Positions 1-9,533 of a DNA stretch of 64,000 bases are shown here, piece by piece. The stretch covers positions 62,001 through 126,000 of the forward strand of contig NZ_JAENIK010000002.1 in NCBI RefSeq assembly GCF_016595465.1. The letters are read 5' to 3'. Origin of the DNA: Luteolibacter yonseiensis (lineage in GTDB: Bacteria; Verrucomicrobiota; Verrucomicrobiia; Verrucomicrobiales; Akkermansiaceae). The position numbers and the translations under genes were made by a program. Within the stretch, counting starts at the first letter, position 1. Each line of letters starts with the position of its first letter. The notes beneath the pieces were generated by a model. It saw only the letters and a list, made by a program, of their open reading frames with translations, searched no databases and was not told where the DNA came from.

Positions 1-2623
1 CGACCAGCGAGGTCCAGCCGGTCTGGTGCGACGCTCCGAGGCCTTCGCCGGTTTCGGCGTGGAAATATTCGTGGAAAAGCAGGAGGTCTTTCCAGTGGTC
101 CACATCGCTGTAGCGGTGGGCGTCTCCATAGCAGGGCCGGTAGCCGTCCTTGTCCGGAAGGAAGAGCGAGATGAGGCGGTCGCAGAGATCGATGGCGATC
201 TCCCGCAGCGTCGCCATTTTTCCCGAACCGGTGGGATACTCGATGGTGAAGGAGTCGCCGTAGAAATAGTCGTAGCGTTCGAGAGCCTCGATGATGAGGA
301 AGTTCGTCGGGAACCAGATGGGTCCGCGCCAGTTGGAATTTCCGCCGAACATGTCGGTGGTCGCCTCACCCGGAGTGTAGGGGACCTCGTGGCGCTTCCC
401 ATCGTGGTCGAAGATGAACGGTTTCTCACCATGAGCCTTGCTGAGCGAGCGGATGCCGTAGTCCGAGAGGAATTCGTTCGGGTCGAGCATGTAGGCCAGG
501 CTCTTGCGCAGGCGTTTTTCCGACGGGATGGCGAGCAGGCAGCGGCCGGGGTTCTTGTCACCGGAAACGCGGCGGGCGGTGATGTATTTCAGGATGTCCG
601 GACGGTTCGCGAGGAACCAGTCCATGCGTTTGCGGAAGGCGGGCAGCGCGTCGATGGTCTTCTGCTTGAGCACGGTGACCGCGCACATCGGCAGCAGGCC
701 CACGAGCGAGCGGATGCGCAGCGGGATCGGCTCCTGATGGTCGATGATGAGCTGGTCGTAATAAAACCCGTCCTCGTCGTCCCACAAGCCTGTGCCGCCG
801 AGGGCGTTGATGGCGTCGCAGATGTTGACGAAGTGCTCGAAAAATTTGGAAGCGATGTCTTCGTAGGCGGGTTTTTCCAGAGCGAGTTCCAGCGCCATCG
901 AGAGCATGGTGAGGCAGTAGGATGCCATCCACGCGGTGCCGTCCGCCTGATGGAGGCGCCCCCCGCCGGGCAGGGCGTGGGAGCGGTCGAAGACCCCGAT
1001 GTTGTCGAGCCCCAGGAATCCGCCGCCGAAGACGTGGCGTCCTTCCACGTCCTTGCGGTTCACCCACCAGGTGAAATTGAGCAGGAGCTTCTGGAAAGCG
1101 CGCTCGAGGAAAAGCATGTCGCGTTTGCCTTTCGGATCGGAAATCTTGTAAACCCGCCACACGGCCCAGGCATGCACCGGCGGATTGACGTCGGAGAAAT
1201 TCCACTCGTAGGCGGGGAGCTGGCCGTTCGGGTGCATGTACCACTCACGCAGGAGCAGCAGGAGCTGGTCCTTGGTGAAATCCGCATCGACCCCGGAGAA
1301 CGGGATCATGTGGAAGGCGGTGTCCCACGCGGCGAACCAGGGATACTCCCACTTGTCCGGCATCGACAGGACGTCCCGCGCGAAGAAATGCTGCCAGTCG
1401 TTGTTGCGGCCGTTCAACCGGGCGGGGGAGGGCGGCGCGCCGTTGTCTCCTTTCAGCCAGTCCTCGACGACGTAGTAGAAGAACTGTTTGGTCCACAGCA
1501 GGCCGGCATAGCCCTGGCGGCAGATGAGCCGCTCTTCATGGGAGATGCCCTTGGGGATGATGTCTTCGTAAAAGGCGTCGGTTTCCGAGATGCGTTGCTC
1601 GAAGAGTTCGTCGAAGCCTTGGAATCCCTTCACTCCGTTGTCCTCGGTGGCCAGGTGGAGCCGGCAGCGGACCGTGATCGATTTTCCCGGCTGGACGACG
1701 AATTTGAAATGCGCTGCGGATTTCGTGCCGGAGGGGGTGGGGGAGATGGCGGATTTTTCGCCTTGGATGAGATAACGATGGAACGCGTCCTTGACGTAGG
1801 GGGCCGGATTTTCCGTGCCGAAGACGGTTTGGAAATTGGTTTCGTTCTCCGTGAACAACCACGGTGCGACTTTTTTCGAATTCGGCGAATCCACGAAGAA
1901 CCGGTAGTCGCCCAGCGTCTCATGGGAGGCGAAGACGCCCGTTCCGTCGGCCTTGATGGCCGGTTTTTTCGCGGGGGATTCGCGGTTCTCCCCCCAGCTC
2001 CAGATGTTGCGGAACCAGAGCGTGGGAAGGACGTGGATCGTCGCCGCCTTCGGCCCGCGATTCGTCACGGTGATGCGCCACAACAGGTCTTCCGGGCTGC
2101 GCTTGGCGACCTCCTGTATGACGTCGAAGTATTTTCCGTCGTCGAAGAGACCCATGTCGGCGAGTTCCAGTTCCGGACCGGTGCGGCCGAGCGCCTGGTT
2201 TTTCTCGCGGATGGCGGTGTAGGGGAACGCCGCGTGCGGGTATTTATAAAGGGCCTTGGTGTAGGAATGGGTGGGGGTGGAATCGAGGTAATAATAGCAT
2301 TCCTTCACGTCCTCCCCGTGGTTGCCCTCGTTTCCACCGAGACCGAAAAGACGCTCCTTGAGGATGGTGTCGTTGCCGTTCCAGAGCACGGGCGCGAAGC
2401 ACATGCGGCACTGGCGGTCCGTCCAGCCCTGCAATCCGTCCTCACCCCAGCGGTAGGCGCGGCGGCGGGCGTGGTCGTGGGGAAAGCTGGCCCAGCTGTT
2501 GCCATGGTCCGAATAATCCTCGCGCACGGTGCCCCACTGGCGTTCGCTGAGGTAGGGCCCCCAGCGTTTCCATTTTTTCTCACGTGCCTTATCCTCAGCG
2601 AGTCGCTCGTTTTCCCGATGCAT
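1..2623 (-). CDS. GH63-like glucosidase (C-terminus beyond window)
   Basis: The minus strand is open from an ATG at 2623 to the window edge, at least 874 residues with no stop. It is one uninterrupted frame opposite a long spurious plus-strand frame. The translation has the hallmarks of bacterial glucosidases related to mannosyl-oligosaccharide glucosidase (GH63, six-hairpin clan). Near the N-terminus are RWGPYLSERQWGTVREDYS and SFPHDHARRRAYRWGEDGL. In the middle are NDWQHFFARDVL and WEYPWFAAWDTAFH, and close to the edge is LFHEYFHAETGEGLGASHQ followed by TGWTSLV. These blocks fit hydrolysis of alpha-linked glucose from oligosaccharides. No signal peptide is seen, so the enzyme is probably cytoplasmic. 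The start is uncertain: the frame stays open upstream and no clear ribosome site precedes 2623. The gene is divergent from htpG. The family call is firm; the exact substrate is not. Confidence 0.85.
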   Translation of the reverse strand, partial: MHRENERLAEDKAREKKWKRWGPYLSERQWGTVREDYSDHGNSWASFPHDHARRRAYRWGEDGLQGWTDRQCRMCFAPVLWNGNDTILKERLFGLGGNEGNHGEDVKECYYYLDSTPTHSYTKALYKYPHAAFPYTAIREKNQALGRTGPELELADMGLFDDGKYFDVIQEVAKRSPEDLLWRITVTNRGPKAATIHVLPTLWFRNIWSWGENRESPAKKPAIKADGTGVFASHETLGDYRFFVDSPNSKKVAPWLFTENETNFQTVFGTENPAPYVKDAFHRYLIQGEKSAISPTPSGTKSAAHFKFVVQPGKSITVRCRLHLATEDNGVKGFQGFDELFEQRISETDAFYEDIIPKGISHEERLICRQGYAGLLWTKQFFYYVVEDWLKGDNGAPPSPARLNGRNNDWQHFFARDVLSMPDKWEYPWFAAWDTAFHMIPFSGVDADFTKDQLLLLLREWYMHPNGQLPAYEWNFSDVNPPVHAWAVWRVYKISDPKGKRDMLFLERAFQKLLLNFTWWVNRKDVEGRHVFGGGFLGLDNIGVFDRSHALPGGGRLHQADGTAWMASYCLTMLSMALELALEKPAYEDIASKFFEHFVNICDAINALGGTGLWDDEDGFYYDQLIIDHQEPIPLRIRSLVGLLPMCAVTVLKQKTIDALPAFRKRMDWFLANRPDILKYITARRVSGDKNPGRCLLAIPSEKRLRKSLAYMLDPNEFLSDYGIRSLSKAHGEKPFIFDHDGKRHEVPYTPGEATTDMFGGNSNWRGPIWFPTNFLIIEALERYDYFYGDSFTIEYPTGSGKMATLREIAIDLCDRLISLFLPDKDGYRPCYGDAHRYSDVDHWKDLLLFHEYFHAETGEGLGASHQTGWTSLV

Positions 2624-2695
2624 GCGGGGGAAGTTAAGCAGGAACCGTGCAGACCTGCCAACCTTGAAGAATGGATGGGGAAAATCGCGGATATT

Positions 2696-2723
2696 TTGAC
2701 ACGCAGACCGTGATGGCTATTGT
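2696..2723 (+). promoter_or_regulatory. Predicted housekeeping-type promoter of htpG
   Basis: A perfect TTGACA at 2696-2701 is followed after 16 bases by TATTGT at 2718-2723. This matches a sigma-70 -35/-10 pair and would give a leader of about 30 bases before the htpG start at 2760. No CIRCE or sigma-32-like element was found in the same gap. It is a prediction from sequence only. Confidence 0.45.
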
Positions 2724-2759
2724 CCCGCCGTTCCTCCGAACCAACCACTTTCCAACCAT

Positions 2760-4604
2760 ATGAGCGATACCACCGTTGAAAAACACAGCTTCCAGGCCGA
2801 AATCCAGCAATTGCTCGATCTCGTCGTCCACTCACTCTACACGGACAAGGAGATCTTCCTCCGCGAACTGATTTCGAACGCCTCGGACTCCATGGAAAAA
2901 CTCCGTCTCATCGAGAGCACGGAGAAGGACATCCACAGCGCCGGGCTGCCGCTGGAGATCCACATCACCACCGACGCCGAGGCGAAGACCGTGACCATCG
3001 CGGACCACGGCATCGGCATGACGCGCGAGGAACTGGTGAAGAACCTCGGCACCATCGCCCACTCCGGCACCAAGGCTTTCCTGAAAAACATGAAGGACAG
3101 CGGCAGTACGCCGGGCAACATGATCGGCCAGTTCGGCGTCGGCTTCTACTCCGCCTTCATGGTGGCGGACGAGGTGAAGGTCCACACCCGCAGCTGGCGG
3201 AACGACGGCGAGGAGCTCGTCTGGACCAGCGATGGCAAGACCGGCTACGAGATCGAGGAATCCCCTGGCCAGGAGCGCGGCGTGAAAATCGTCATGCATC
3301 TGAAGGAGGAGCTGTCGGAATACTCCGAGGAAACCCGTCTCAAGCACCTCATCGAGACCTACAGCAATTTCGTCGGCTTCCCGATCTTCCTCAACGGCAA
3401 GCGCATCAACGAGGTCGAGGCGCTCTGGTTGAAGAACAAGTCCGAGATTTCCGAGGAGGAATACAAGGCGTTCTACCAATTCGCCTGCAAGGCATGGGAC
3501 GAGCCGTCCTACCGTCTGCATTTCAGCGCGGACGCCCCCATCGCCATCAACGCGCTCATTTTCGTGCCAAGCGAGAATCCCGAGCGCATGGGCTTCAACA
3601 AGACCGAGGCCGGAGTCGCGCTCTATTCGAAAAAAGTCCTCATCGACGCCGACCCCAAGGGCCTGCTTCCCGATTGGATGCGTTTCGTGAAGGGCGTGGT
3701 CGACAGCGCGGACATCCCGCTGAACATCTCCCGCGAGACCATGCAGGACAGCGCGCTGGTCAAGAAGATCGGCAGCGTCATCAGCAAGCGCATCATCAAG
3801 ATGTTTGAAAAGGAAGCGGAAGCCGACCCGGACAAATACCGCGCGTTCTACAAGAAGTTCGACCGCTATTTCAAGGAAGGCATCGCCACGGACTACTCGA
3901 GCAAGGACGCGCTTGCCAAGCTGCTGCGTTTCGAAACCTCCCTTACCGACGCCGGTTCCGTCTGCGGGTTCGCCGATTATGTCGGTCGCGTGAAGGATGG
4001 CCAGGAGTCGATCTACTACCTCGTCGGCGGCAGCCGCGAGCAGGTCGAGAGCAGCCCCTACATCGAGGCGTTCAAGGCACGGGGACTGGAAGTCATCTAT
4101 TTCACCGATGCCGTGGACGAATACGTCGTCGAGCAGCTCGGTGAGTTCGATGGCAAGAAACTCGTCTCCATCCGCCACGGTGGTGTGGACCTTGAGGACC
4201 ATTCCGCCGAAGGAGATTCACTCACGGAGGAGCAGACCACCGCGCTGTGCGATTTCCTCAAGGAAGAGCTGGGCGACCGCGTCACCTCCGTCGCCAGCGG
4301 CAAGCGCCTCGTGGACAGCCCGATCATCGCCCTCGTTCCAAGCGATGGCATGAGCCCGCAGATCCGCCAGATGATGAAAGCGATGGACGAGAACTTCAAA
4401 GACGAGGTGAAGGTGGAGCTGGAGATCAACCCGCGCCACCCGCTGGTGAAAAAGCTCTCCGAGGCGAAGGACTCCAATCCCGAACTCGCCAAGCTCGTCG
4501 CGCTCCAGCTTCTCGACAACGCCCTCATCGCCGCGGGTCTCCTGGAAGACGCCCGCGACACCGTGAAGCGCATGAACGCGCTCATTGAAAAAGCGATGGG
4601 CTGA
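2760..4604 (+). CDS. htpG: Hsp90 chaperone HtpG
   Basis: This 614-residue protein has the full length of bacterial Hsp90. The N-terminal GHKL ATPase domain carries the signatures LRELISNASD (ATP and magnesium binding), DHGIGM and GQFGVGFYSAFMV. The middle domain includes the catalytic-loop region with NISRETMQ. The C-terminal dimerisation domain ends near the stop. It is an ATP-driven cytoplasmic chaperone dimer that remodels client proteins. It begins with MSDTTVEKHSFQAEIQQLL, the expected family N-terminus, so the start is well supported. It is transcribed alone, divergent from the glucosidase gene, and is followed by an inverted repeat. Nothing unusual is seen in the sequence. Confidence 0.97.
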   Translation: MSDTTVEKHSFQAEIQQLLDLVVHSLYTDKEIFLRELISNASDSMEKLRLIESTEKDIHSAGLPLEIHITTDAEAKTVTIADHGIGMTREELVKNLGTIAHSGTKAFLKNMKDSGSTPGNMIGQFGVGFYSAFMVADEVKVHTRSWRNDGEELVWTSDGKTGYEIEESPGQERGVKIVMHLKEELSEYSEETRLKHLIETYSNFVGFPIFLNGKRINEVEALWLKNKSEISEEEYKAFYQFACKAWDEPSYRLHFSADAPIAINALIFVPSENPERMGFNKTEAGVALYSKKVLIDADPKGLLPDWMRFVKGVVDSADIPLNISRETMQDSALVKKIGSVISKRIIKMFEKEAEADPDKYRAFYKKFDRYFKEGIATDYSSKDALAKLLRFETSLTDAGSVCGFADYVGRVKDGQESIYYLVGGSREQVESSPYIEAFKARGLEVIYFTDAVDEYVVEQLGEFDGKKLVSIRHGGVDLEDHSAEGDSLTEEQTTALCDFLKEELGDRVTSVASGKRLVDSPIIALVPSDGMSPQIRQMMKAMDENFKDEVKVELEINPRHPLVKKLSEAKDSNPELAKLVALQLLDNALIAAGLLEDARDTVKRMNALIEKAMG

Positions 4605-4620
4605 AGAAGGCTCCGGACAA

Positions 4621-4692
4621 ACCACGAAAAACACCAGAAGGCACGAAATGCCGGTTTCCACATTTTTGGTGAAGCTTTGTGTTTTTCGTGGT
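4621..4692. repeat. Long-armed intergenic inverted repeat
   Basis: The left arm ACCACGAAAAACAC (4621-4634) is the exact reverse complement of the right arm GTGTTTTTCGTGGT (4679-4692), with 44 bases between. It lies just after htpG and just before the exonuclease gene. It could act as an RNA hairpin ending htpG transcription or protecting its 3-prime end. The CACGAAAAACAC-type word also looks like a dispersed intergenic element; that part is from memory of such genomes, not shown here. Confidence 0.6.
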
Positions 4693-4706
4693 TCTGATCC
4701 CCACCT

Positions 4707-5405
4707 ATGAAAGTCAACTGCCCGAGCTGCACGCTCTCCATCGCAGGCGCGAAGTCCGCGATGGGGACCCGTGTCGCCTGCCCCGATTGCCGGCATTCCT
4801 TCTACTGGACCGACCGCTGGCACGCGGGGGAAAGCTTCGTGGTTTACGACTTGGAGACCACCGGCCTGGACCCCGAGCAGGACGAGTTCATCCAAATCGC
4901 CGCCATGCGGTTCACGGCGGGCTGCCTGTGTCCGGAGGAGACCTTCGCGAGTTATGCGAAACCCCGGCGGAGGATCTCATCATTCATCGAGAGCTACACC
5001 GGCGTCACCAACCGCCACGTCGCGGATGCGAAACGGCCGGAGGAGGTGCTGATGGAATTCGCCGCCTGGTCCGGCGACGCCACCCTGATCGCGCACAACG
5101 GCCTGCGCTTCGATAGCAAATTCCTCACCGCCACCTGCCGCCGCCATGGCCTGCCCATGCGCGAGGTCCACGGTATCGACACCATCCACATGTCCAAGAT
5201 GCTCTTTGGTAAAACCCGTGGCACCGGCCATTCGCTGGACCACCTCATTGCCCGCCTCCGCATCAACCAGCAAGGCATCCGCCGCCACGACGCGCGCGGC
5301 GACGTGGAAATCCTCGGCCAGGCCGTCCTGGGCATGTGGCAGCGTCTCGGCCTCGACCGGGCGTTCAACGGAGTCCAAAGGCACGGCACCCACCTGCCGG
5401 TTTGA
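4707..5405 (+). CDS. DnaQ-like 3'-5' exonuclease with N-terminal zinc ribbon
   Basis: The protein has 232 residues. Residues 5-29 hold two CxxC pairs (CPSC and CPDC) that form a short zinc-ribbon-like knuckle. From residue 45 there is a DEDDh exonuclease domain: VVYDLETTGLDP supplies Asp48 and Glu50, LIAHNGLRFDSKFL supplies the second acidic motif, and HDARGD near residue 195 supplies the catalytic His and Asp. The family includes the proofreading subunit of DNA polymerase III and RNase T. The protein lacks a polymerase-contact tail that I can recognise, so it is more likely a repair or nucleic-acid-trimming nuclease. The zinc knuckle may help bind DNA or RNA. It is convergent with the next gene, with a 14-base gap. 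Confidence 0.85.
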   Translation: MKVNCPSCTLSIAGAKSAMGTRVACPDCRHSFYWTDRWHAGESFVVYDLETTGLDPEQDEFIQIAAMRFTAGCLCPEETFASYAKPRRRISSFIESYTGVTNRHVADAKRPEEVLMEFAAWSGDATLIAHNGLRFDSKFLTATCRRHGLPMREVHGIDTIHMSKMLFGKTRGTGHSLDHLIARLRINQQGIRRHDARGDVEILGQAVLGMWQRLGLDRAFNGVQRHGTHLPV

Positions 5406-5419
5406 AGGTGGCCGGAGGG

Positions 5420-6760
5420 TCAATCAACATCACTTCCCACGACCCGCATCTGCGTGCACAGCCATTGCGGAAGGTCATCTATCTGGTAGCCGAGGTCGGC
5501 GTAGGAGGCGGTGAAGCCTTTTTCCGGTTTGGGGAGGTTCACGGTGATGGGTTGATCTTCCTTGAGTTCGATGGGGTGTGATTCCCAGCGGGCCTTGCGG
5601 AAGTCCCGGGTGTCGGAGCGGGCGATCCAGAGGCGCGCCTCGCGGGGGGCGGGGGTGGTGGTGACGGTGAGGGTCTGGGTGCCGTCGGGCAGGGTGGTGT
5701 GTTTCCAGCCGATCTTTGGCAGAGGCCTGCCGGTGAGCTGGTGGCGGACGAATGCGGAGACGTTGTTGATGGCGCGGTCCGCGTTGAGTTTCTTGCCTGC
5801 GGCGTCGCGTTCCATCAGGTCGTGGCCGGCGTTCGGGGAGTAGGAGATGTATTTTTCTCCGGGCAGGGCGTCCCAGTAGAGGTTGAGGGCGTCCGTGCTC
5901 CAGAAGGGGTCGTTGTTCCCCAGGACGATCAGCTTGGGCATGGTGAAACGCTCCCGGTAGGTCCACGGATCGACCATGGTCCACAGGCTTTTCGCCTGTG
6001 GGGTGTCGGCGATGGGGACGAGGCCGCGGCTGGTATAGGGGGAGATCTCGTTGCTGGGACCGCCGAGGGATTGTTGTTGATGGGTGAGCTGCTCGCGCAT
6101 GTTCAGCACGTCGATCACCATCGGGGTGATGGCCATCACCCGGGGATCGCTGGCGGCGGTCAGCCAGGTGGTCCAGCCACGTTTGGAGGCCCCGCCGACG
6201 ATGAATTTCTCCACCGGCTGCTGCCATTGCTTCCTGCTGAATTCCTGCAGGGTGTCCATCGCCTTCACCACGCTCTTCACCATGGGGAACAGCAGCGGCC
6301 AGGACGCGTCGCCGGTGTCGAGGTAGCGGACGAAGGTCTCCGCGATGAGGTCGTCCTCCTTTTTCCCCTCGAACAACGGTTGGTTCGGAACGCCGAGCAA
6401 CATGGCCACCGGGGCCTTGATCTTGCCGGCCAGGAGGGCGGCATACATGGCCCGCTGGACGGATGCTCCGCCGCCGTCGTTCAGCAGGAGCACCTTGTCG
6501 GTTGGCACGCCGTCCGGTTTCACGACCAGCAGGTCATGCGTCCAGGTGATGCCCTGCCAGACCTGAGAGGTGAGCTTCAGCCGCCATGCCGTGGTGGTGC
6601 CGAATGTACGGGTGTCTTCAATGGTCCAGGTGGATTGCGGTTCCGGCTTCGCCACATAATTGGCGAGGTCCGTGGGGATCGCGGACACTTCCCTGGCTTC
6701 CAAGAAAGCCGCGGAGCCCGACAGCATGAGGGGCAGGATGATTTTCCCGATGAGACGCAT
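5420..6760 (-). CDS. Secreted PhoPQ-activated pathogenicity-related (PqaA-like) protein
   Basis: The protein has 446 residues from the ATG at 6760. A longer frame opens upstream, but this start gives a clean signal peptide (MRLIGKIILPLMLSGSAAFL). The body matches the PhoPQ-activated pathogenicity-related family, which has an alpha/beta hydrolase-like fold. Recognisable blocks are LLLNDGGG, a nucleophile-elbow-like GGASKRGWTTWL, DVLNMREQLTHQ, LIVLGNNDPFW and SPNAGHDL near the C-terminus. The Ser, Asp and His of a possible hydrolase triad are therefore present in order. The family's reaction is not firmly established; a periplasmic or secreted esterase or peptidase-like role is an inference. 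The gene stands alone and converges on the exonuclease. Confidence 0.85.
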   Translation of the reverse strand: MRLIGKIILPLMLSGSAAFLEAREVSAIPTDLANYVAKPEPQSTWTIEDTRTFGTTTAWRLKLTSQVWQGITWTHDLLVVKPDGVPTDKVLLLNDGGGASVQRAMYAALLAGKIKAPVAMLLGVPNQPLFEGKKEDDLIAETFVRYLDTGDASWPLLFPMVKSVVKAMDTLQEFSRKQWQQPVEKFIVGGASKRGWTTWLTAASDPRVMAITPMVIDVLNMREQLTHQQQSLGGPSNEISPYTSRGLVPIADTPQAKSLWTMVDPWTYRERFTMPKLIVLGNNDPFWSTDALNLYWDALPGEKYISYSPNAGHDLMERDAAGKKLNADRAINNVSAFVRHQLTGRPLPKIGWKHTTLPDGTQTLTVTTTPAPREARLWIARSDTRDFRKARWESHPIELKEDQPITVNLPKPEKGFTASYADLGYQIDDLPQWLCTQMRVVGSDVD

Positions 6761-6894
6761 CCGCCAACCTAGCCGACCACCGGTCCGAAACAAGAGGAAG
6801 ATTCCGGCTTGTCCAGGGGCATTCCGGATCATTCATCCGGTCCGGTGTTTGATGGATTGCCAAATCCGGAGCTTTCCCGCAGCGTGTCCGGGTA

Positions 6895-7305
6895 ATGGAT
6901 TTCTTCCGCACCGGGAAAATGAGATGGCTCTACCTGCTGGCGCTTGCCCAGCTGGTGGGCGGTCCGCTGGTGCTGTTGCAGGTGACGATGTTCTGCAAGG
7001 TCGCGATGCACGAGGTTCCGCGTGCCGGAGTGGCGAAGGCTGCGGCGCAAGCTTGGCATTCGGACGATTTCCAAGCAGTCCTCGCGGTCGAGGAATCCGG
7101 GAAAAAGGGAGATTCCAAGTCGCCGTCCCCCTCGGATCCCGCGAAGGTGAAGCTGGAGAAATCCAAGCTGCATGCGGCACCTTGGGAGTCCACGTCGCTG
7201 GCCATCGCGCGGTCGTCGAGCCTTTGCAAGGTGGTGGATCATGCGAGGATCTGGACTCCCGCGTGGCCGCAGGCCCCGCCGGGTCCGCCGCCGAGAGTGG
7301 TGTGA
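6895..7305 (+). CDS. Small membrane-anchored hypothetical protein
   Basis: This is a predicted 136-residue protein with one hydrophobic segment near the N-terminus (about residues 10-34, WLYLLALAQLVGGPLVLLQV). A Lys/Ser/Pro-rich middle and a proline-rich tail (WPQAPPGPPPRVV) follow. I do not recognise a family. An alternative start is Met9 at 6919. It lies 122 bases before the TonB-dependent receptor and points the same way, so it may be the first gene of a metal-uptake set, but no metal-binding cluster is evident. The coding call rests on the membrane segment and context. Confidence 0.45.
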   Translation: MDFFRTGKMRWLYLLALAQLVGGPLVLLQVTMFCKVAMHEVPRAGVAKAAAQAWHSDDFQAVLAVEESGKKGDSKSPSPSDPAKVKLEKSKLHAAPWESTSLAIARSSSLCKVVDHARIWTPAWPQAPPGPPPRVV

Positions 7306-7427
7306 ATCGATCGTGACCGGTGATGTTCCACCGGTGGTTCGGGAGCGGGCGCGTTGTCCGTCTCCCATGCGTTGCCAGCCGTCGGGCGGGCGCGTGTCTG
7401 CGATTCATTTCTCCACTTTCCCTCATC

Positions 7428-9509
7428 ATGAAACCTTTCAAATTCACACCACTCTGTCTTTTTCTCACTGTCACCGTCTCCGCGCAATCGGAGGAACTCG
7501 CTCCCCTCATCGTCACCGGCAAGGCGGAGAGCCTCATCGGTTCCGCACCGAGCGCGTCCAAGGGCCAGGCGAACGCCGCGGAACTCCAGGAGCGCCCCTA
7601 CCTGCGCCGCGGCGAGCTGCTGGAAGTCGTGCCCGGCGTCATCATCACCCAGCACTCGGGTGATGGAAAAGCGAACCAGTATTTCGTCCGTGGCTTCAAT
7701 CTCGACCACGGCACGGATTTCTCCATTTCCGTCGACGGCCAGCCGGTCAACTTCGTCACCCACGCGCATGGCCAGGGCTATGCCGACCTCAACCCCATCA
7801 TTCCTGAAATGGTGGAAACCCTCGATTACTGGAAGGGGCCGTTTTACGGGCAGCTCGGGGATCTCAGCACGGCGGGCGCGGCGAAGTTCCGCCTGTTCGA
7901 CATGCTGCCACAGGGCATCGCCAGCATCGGCATCGGCGAGCACAACTATCTCCGGGGACTGCTGGCGGACACGATCGATCTCACCGCTCCCGCCTCACCC
8001 AAGTCCGGGCCGGGCAACGGCGACCGCTCCGGCCTGACCTACGCGCTGGAATACAACTACTACGACGGCCCTTGGGACAGGGAGGGGAACTCGCAACGCT
8101 TCAACGGCCTGCTCAAGTATTTCAAGAAGTCCGGCAACGACACCTTCTCGCTGACGGCGATGGGCTACGATGCGGAATGGGACTCCACCGACCAGATCCC
8201 GAGACGTCTCATCGGCAACGGCATCGACCGCCTCGGAAACGTGGACGACACCGTGGGCGGTGAATCCAGCCGCTACAGCCTGATGGGGGCGTGGGACCGC
8301 GATCATGGAAACGGCAGGACCCACGTGGACGTCTATGCGGGGAAATACGACCTCGACCTGTTTTCAAACTTCACCTACTTCCTCGACAATCCGGACACCG
8401 CCGTGGACGAGTCGGTGACCGGCAACCAGTTCGAGCAGGAGGACGGGCGCTATTTCTTCGGCGGCGAGGTCCGGCATGAGTGGGATCTCGGGAGTGAAAA
8501 CACCTTCACCGTGGGACTCCAGACGCGACATGACGTGATGGACGGCATCGGCCTCTACAACACGACCGACACCGTCCGGACGAGCGCCGTGCGGGTGGAC
8601 GACGTTTACGAAGCGAATGTGGGCCTCTATGCGATGGCGAACTACCGCGTGAATCCGTGGTTCCGTGTGCAGCCGGGCCTGCGGGCGGACGCGTTCCATT
8701 TCGATGTGGACAGCGACAATCCGGCGAACTCCGGCGATGAGTCGGACGCGATCATCAGTCCGAAGGTGAGTCTCATCTTCGGACCCTGGGCCGACACCGA
8801 AATTTATGCGAACGCGGGCATGGGTTTCCACAGCAATGACGCGCGCGGCACGACGATCACCGTGGATCCCGTCACGGGGCTTCCGGCGGATTCCGTCGAT
8901 CCGCTGGTGCGGACTTATGGATTCGAACTCGGCACGCGGACGGAGGCATTGGAAAACGTGGTCAGCACCCTGGCGTTGTTCTATCTGCACAGCGACTCGG
9001 AGCTCCTTTACGTGGGCGACGCCGGCACCTCCGAAGCCGGACCCGCGACCCGCCGCTACGGCGTGGAATGGTCCACCTACTGGCATGCTTCGGAGTGGCT
9101 GACGCTCGACAACGAACTGACCGTGAGTCATGGCGAGTTGCTGGACGTGGGTTCCGACGACGAAATTCCCGGCGCGGTGCCGCTGACGCTCAATACCGGT
9201 ATCACCATCGGGAAAAAGGAGGGATTCTTTGGCAGCCTGCGTTCCCGCTATTTCAGCCCGCGCCCCTTGATCGAGGACGGCAGTGTGGAATCCCGCCAGA
9301 GCTGGCAGGTGAACGCCCGCGCCGGTTACCGGAAAAACGATTGGGAGGTGGCGGTGGATTGCCTGAACCTGCTGGGCCGGGATGACAATGACATCGAGTA
9401 TTTCTACACCTCGCGTCTGCCGGGAGAACCTGCGGCGGGTGTGGATGACATCCACCTCCATCCCGCCGAGCCGAGGACGTTCCGGGTTTCGCTGACACGC
9501 CGCTTCTAG
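7428..9509 (+). CDS. TonB-dependent outer-membrane receptor
   Basis: The protein has 693 residues from the ATG at 7428, which gives a proper signal peptide (MKPFKFTPLCLFLTVTVSAQ). The mature N-terminus PLIVTGKAES resembles a TonB box. The plug domain follows, with VPGVIITQHS, YFVRGFNLDHGTDF and SVDGQPVN. The rest has the alternating aromatic beta-strand pattern of a 22-strand barrel and ends in the typical outer-membrane terminal strand (TFRVSLTRRF, final Phe). It imports a scarce ligand across the outer membrane using TonB energy. The downstream HupE/UreJ gene suggests a metal ion or metal complex such as nickel, cobalt or copper. This is an inference from neighbourhood, since the substrate cannot be read from the barrel. 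Confidence 0.92.
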   Translation: MKPFKFTPLCLFLTVTVSAQSEELAPLIVTGKAESLIGSAPSASKGQANAAELQERPYLRRGELLEVVPGVIITQHSGDGKANQYFVRGFNLDHGTDFSISVDGQPVNFVTHAHGQGYADLNPIIPEMVETLDYWKGPFYGQLGDLSTAGAAKFRLFDMLPQGIASIGIGEHNYLRGLLADTIDLTAPASPKSGPGNGDRSGLTYALEYNYYDGPWDREGNSQRFNGLLKYFKKSGNDTFSLTAMGYDAEWDSTDQIPRRLIGNGIDRLGNVDDTVGGESSRYSLMGAWDRDHGNGRTHVDVYAGKYDLDLFSNFTYFLDNPDTAVDESVTGNQFEQEDGRYFFGGEVRHEWDLGSENTFTVGLQTRHDVMDGIGLYNTTDTVRTSAVRVDDVYEANVGLYAMANYRVNPWFRVQPGLRADAFHFDVDSDNPANSGDESDAIISPKVSLIFGPWADTEIYANAGMGFHSNDARGTTITVDPVTGLPADSVDPLVRTYGFELGTRTEALENVVSTLALFYLHSDSELLYVGDAGTSEAGPATRRYGVEWSTYWHASEWLTLDNELTVSHGELLDVGSDDEIPGAVPLTLNTGITIGKKEGFFGSLRSRYFSPRPLIEDGSVESRQSWQVNARAGYRKNDWEVAVDCLNLLGRDDNDIEYFYTSRLPGEPAAGVDDIHLHPAEPRTFRVSLTRRF

Positions 9510-9533
9510 GTCGAAACATGACGTGAAATCAAC

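Noticed and set aside
26..2713. 895-residue plus-strand frame
   Set aside because: It is the mirror of the minus-strand glucosidase, whose motifs are unmistakable; the plus translation has no domain and biased composition.
2832..4202. 456-residue minus-strand frame
   Set aside because: Shadow of htpG, with no motif of its own.
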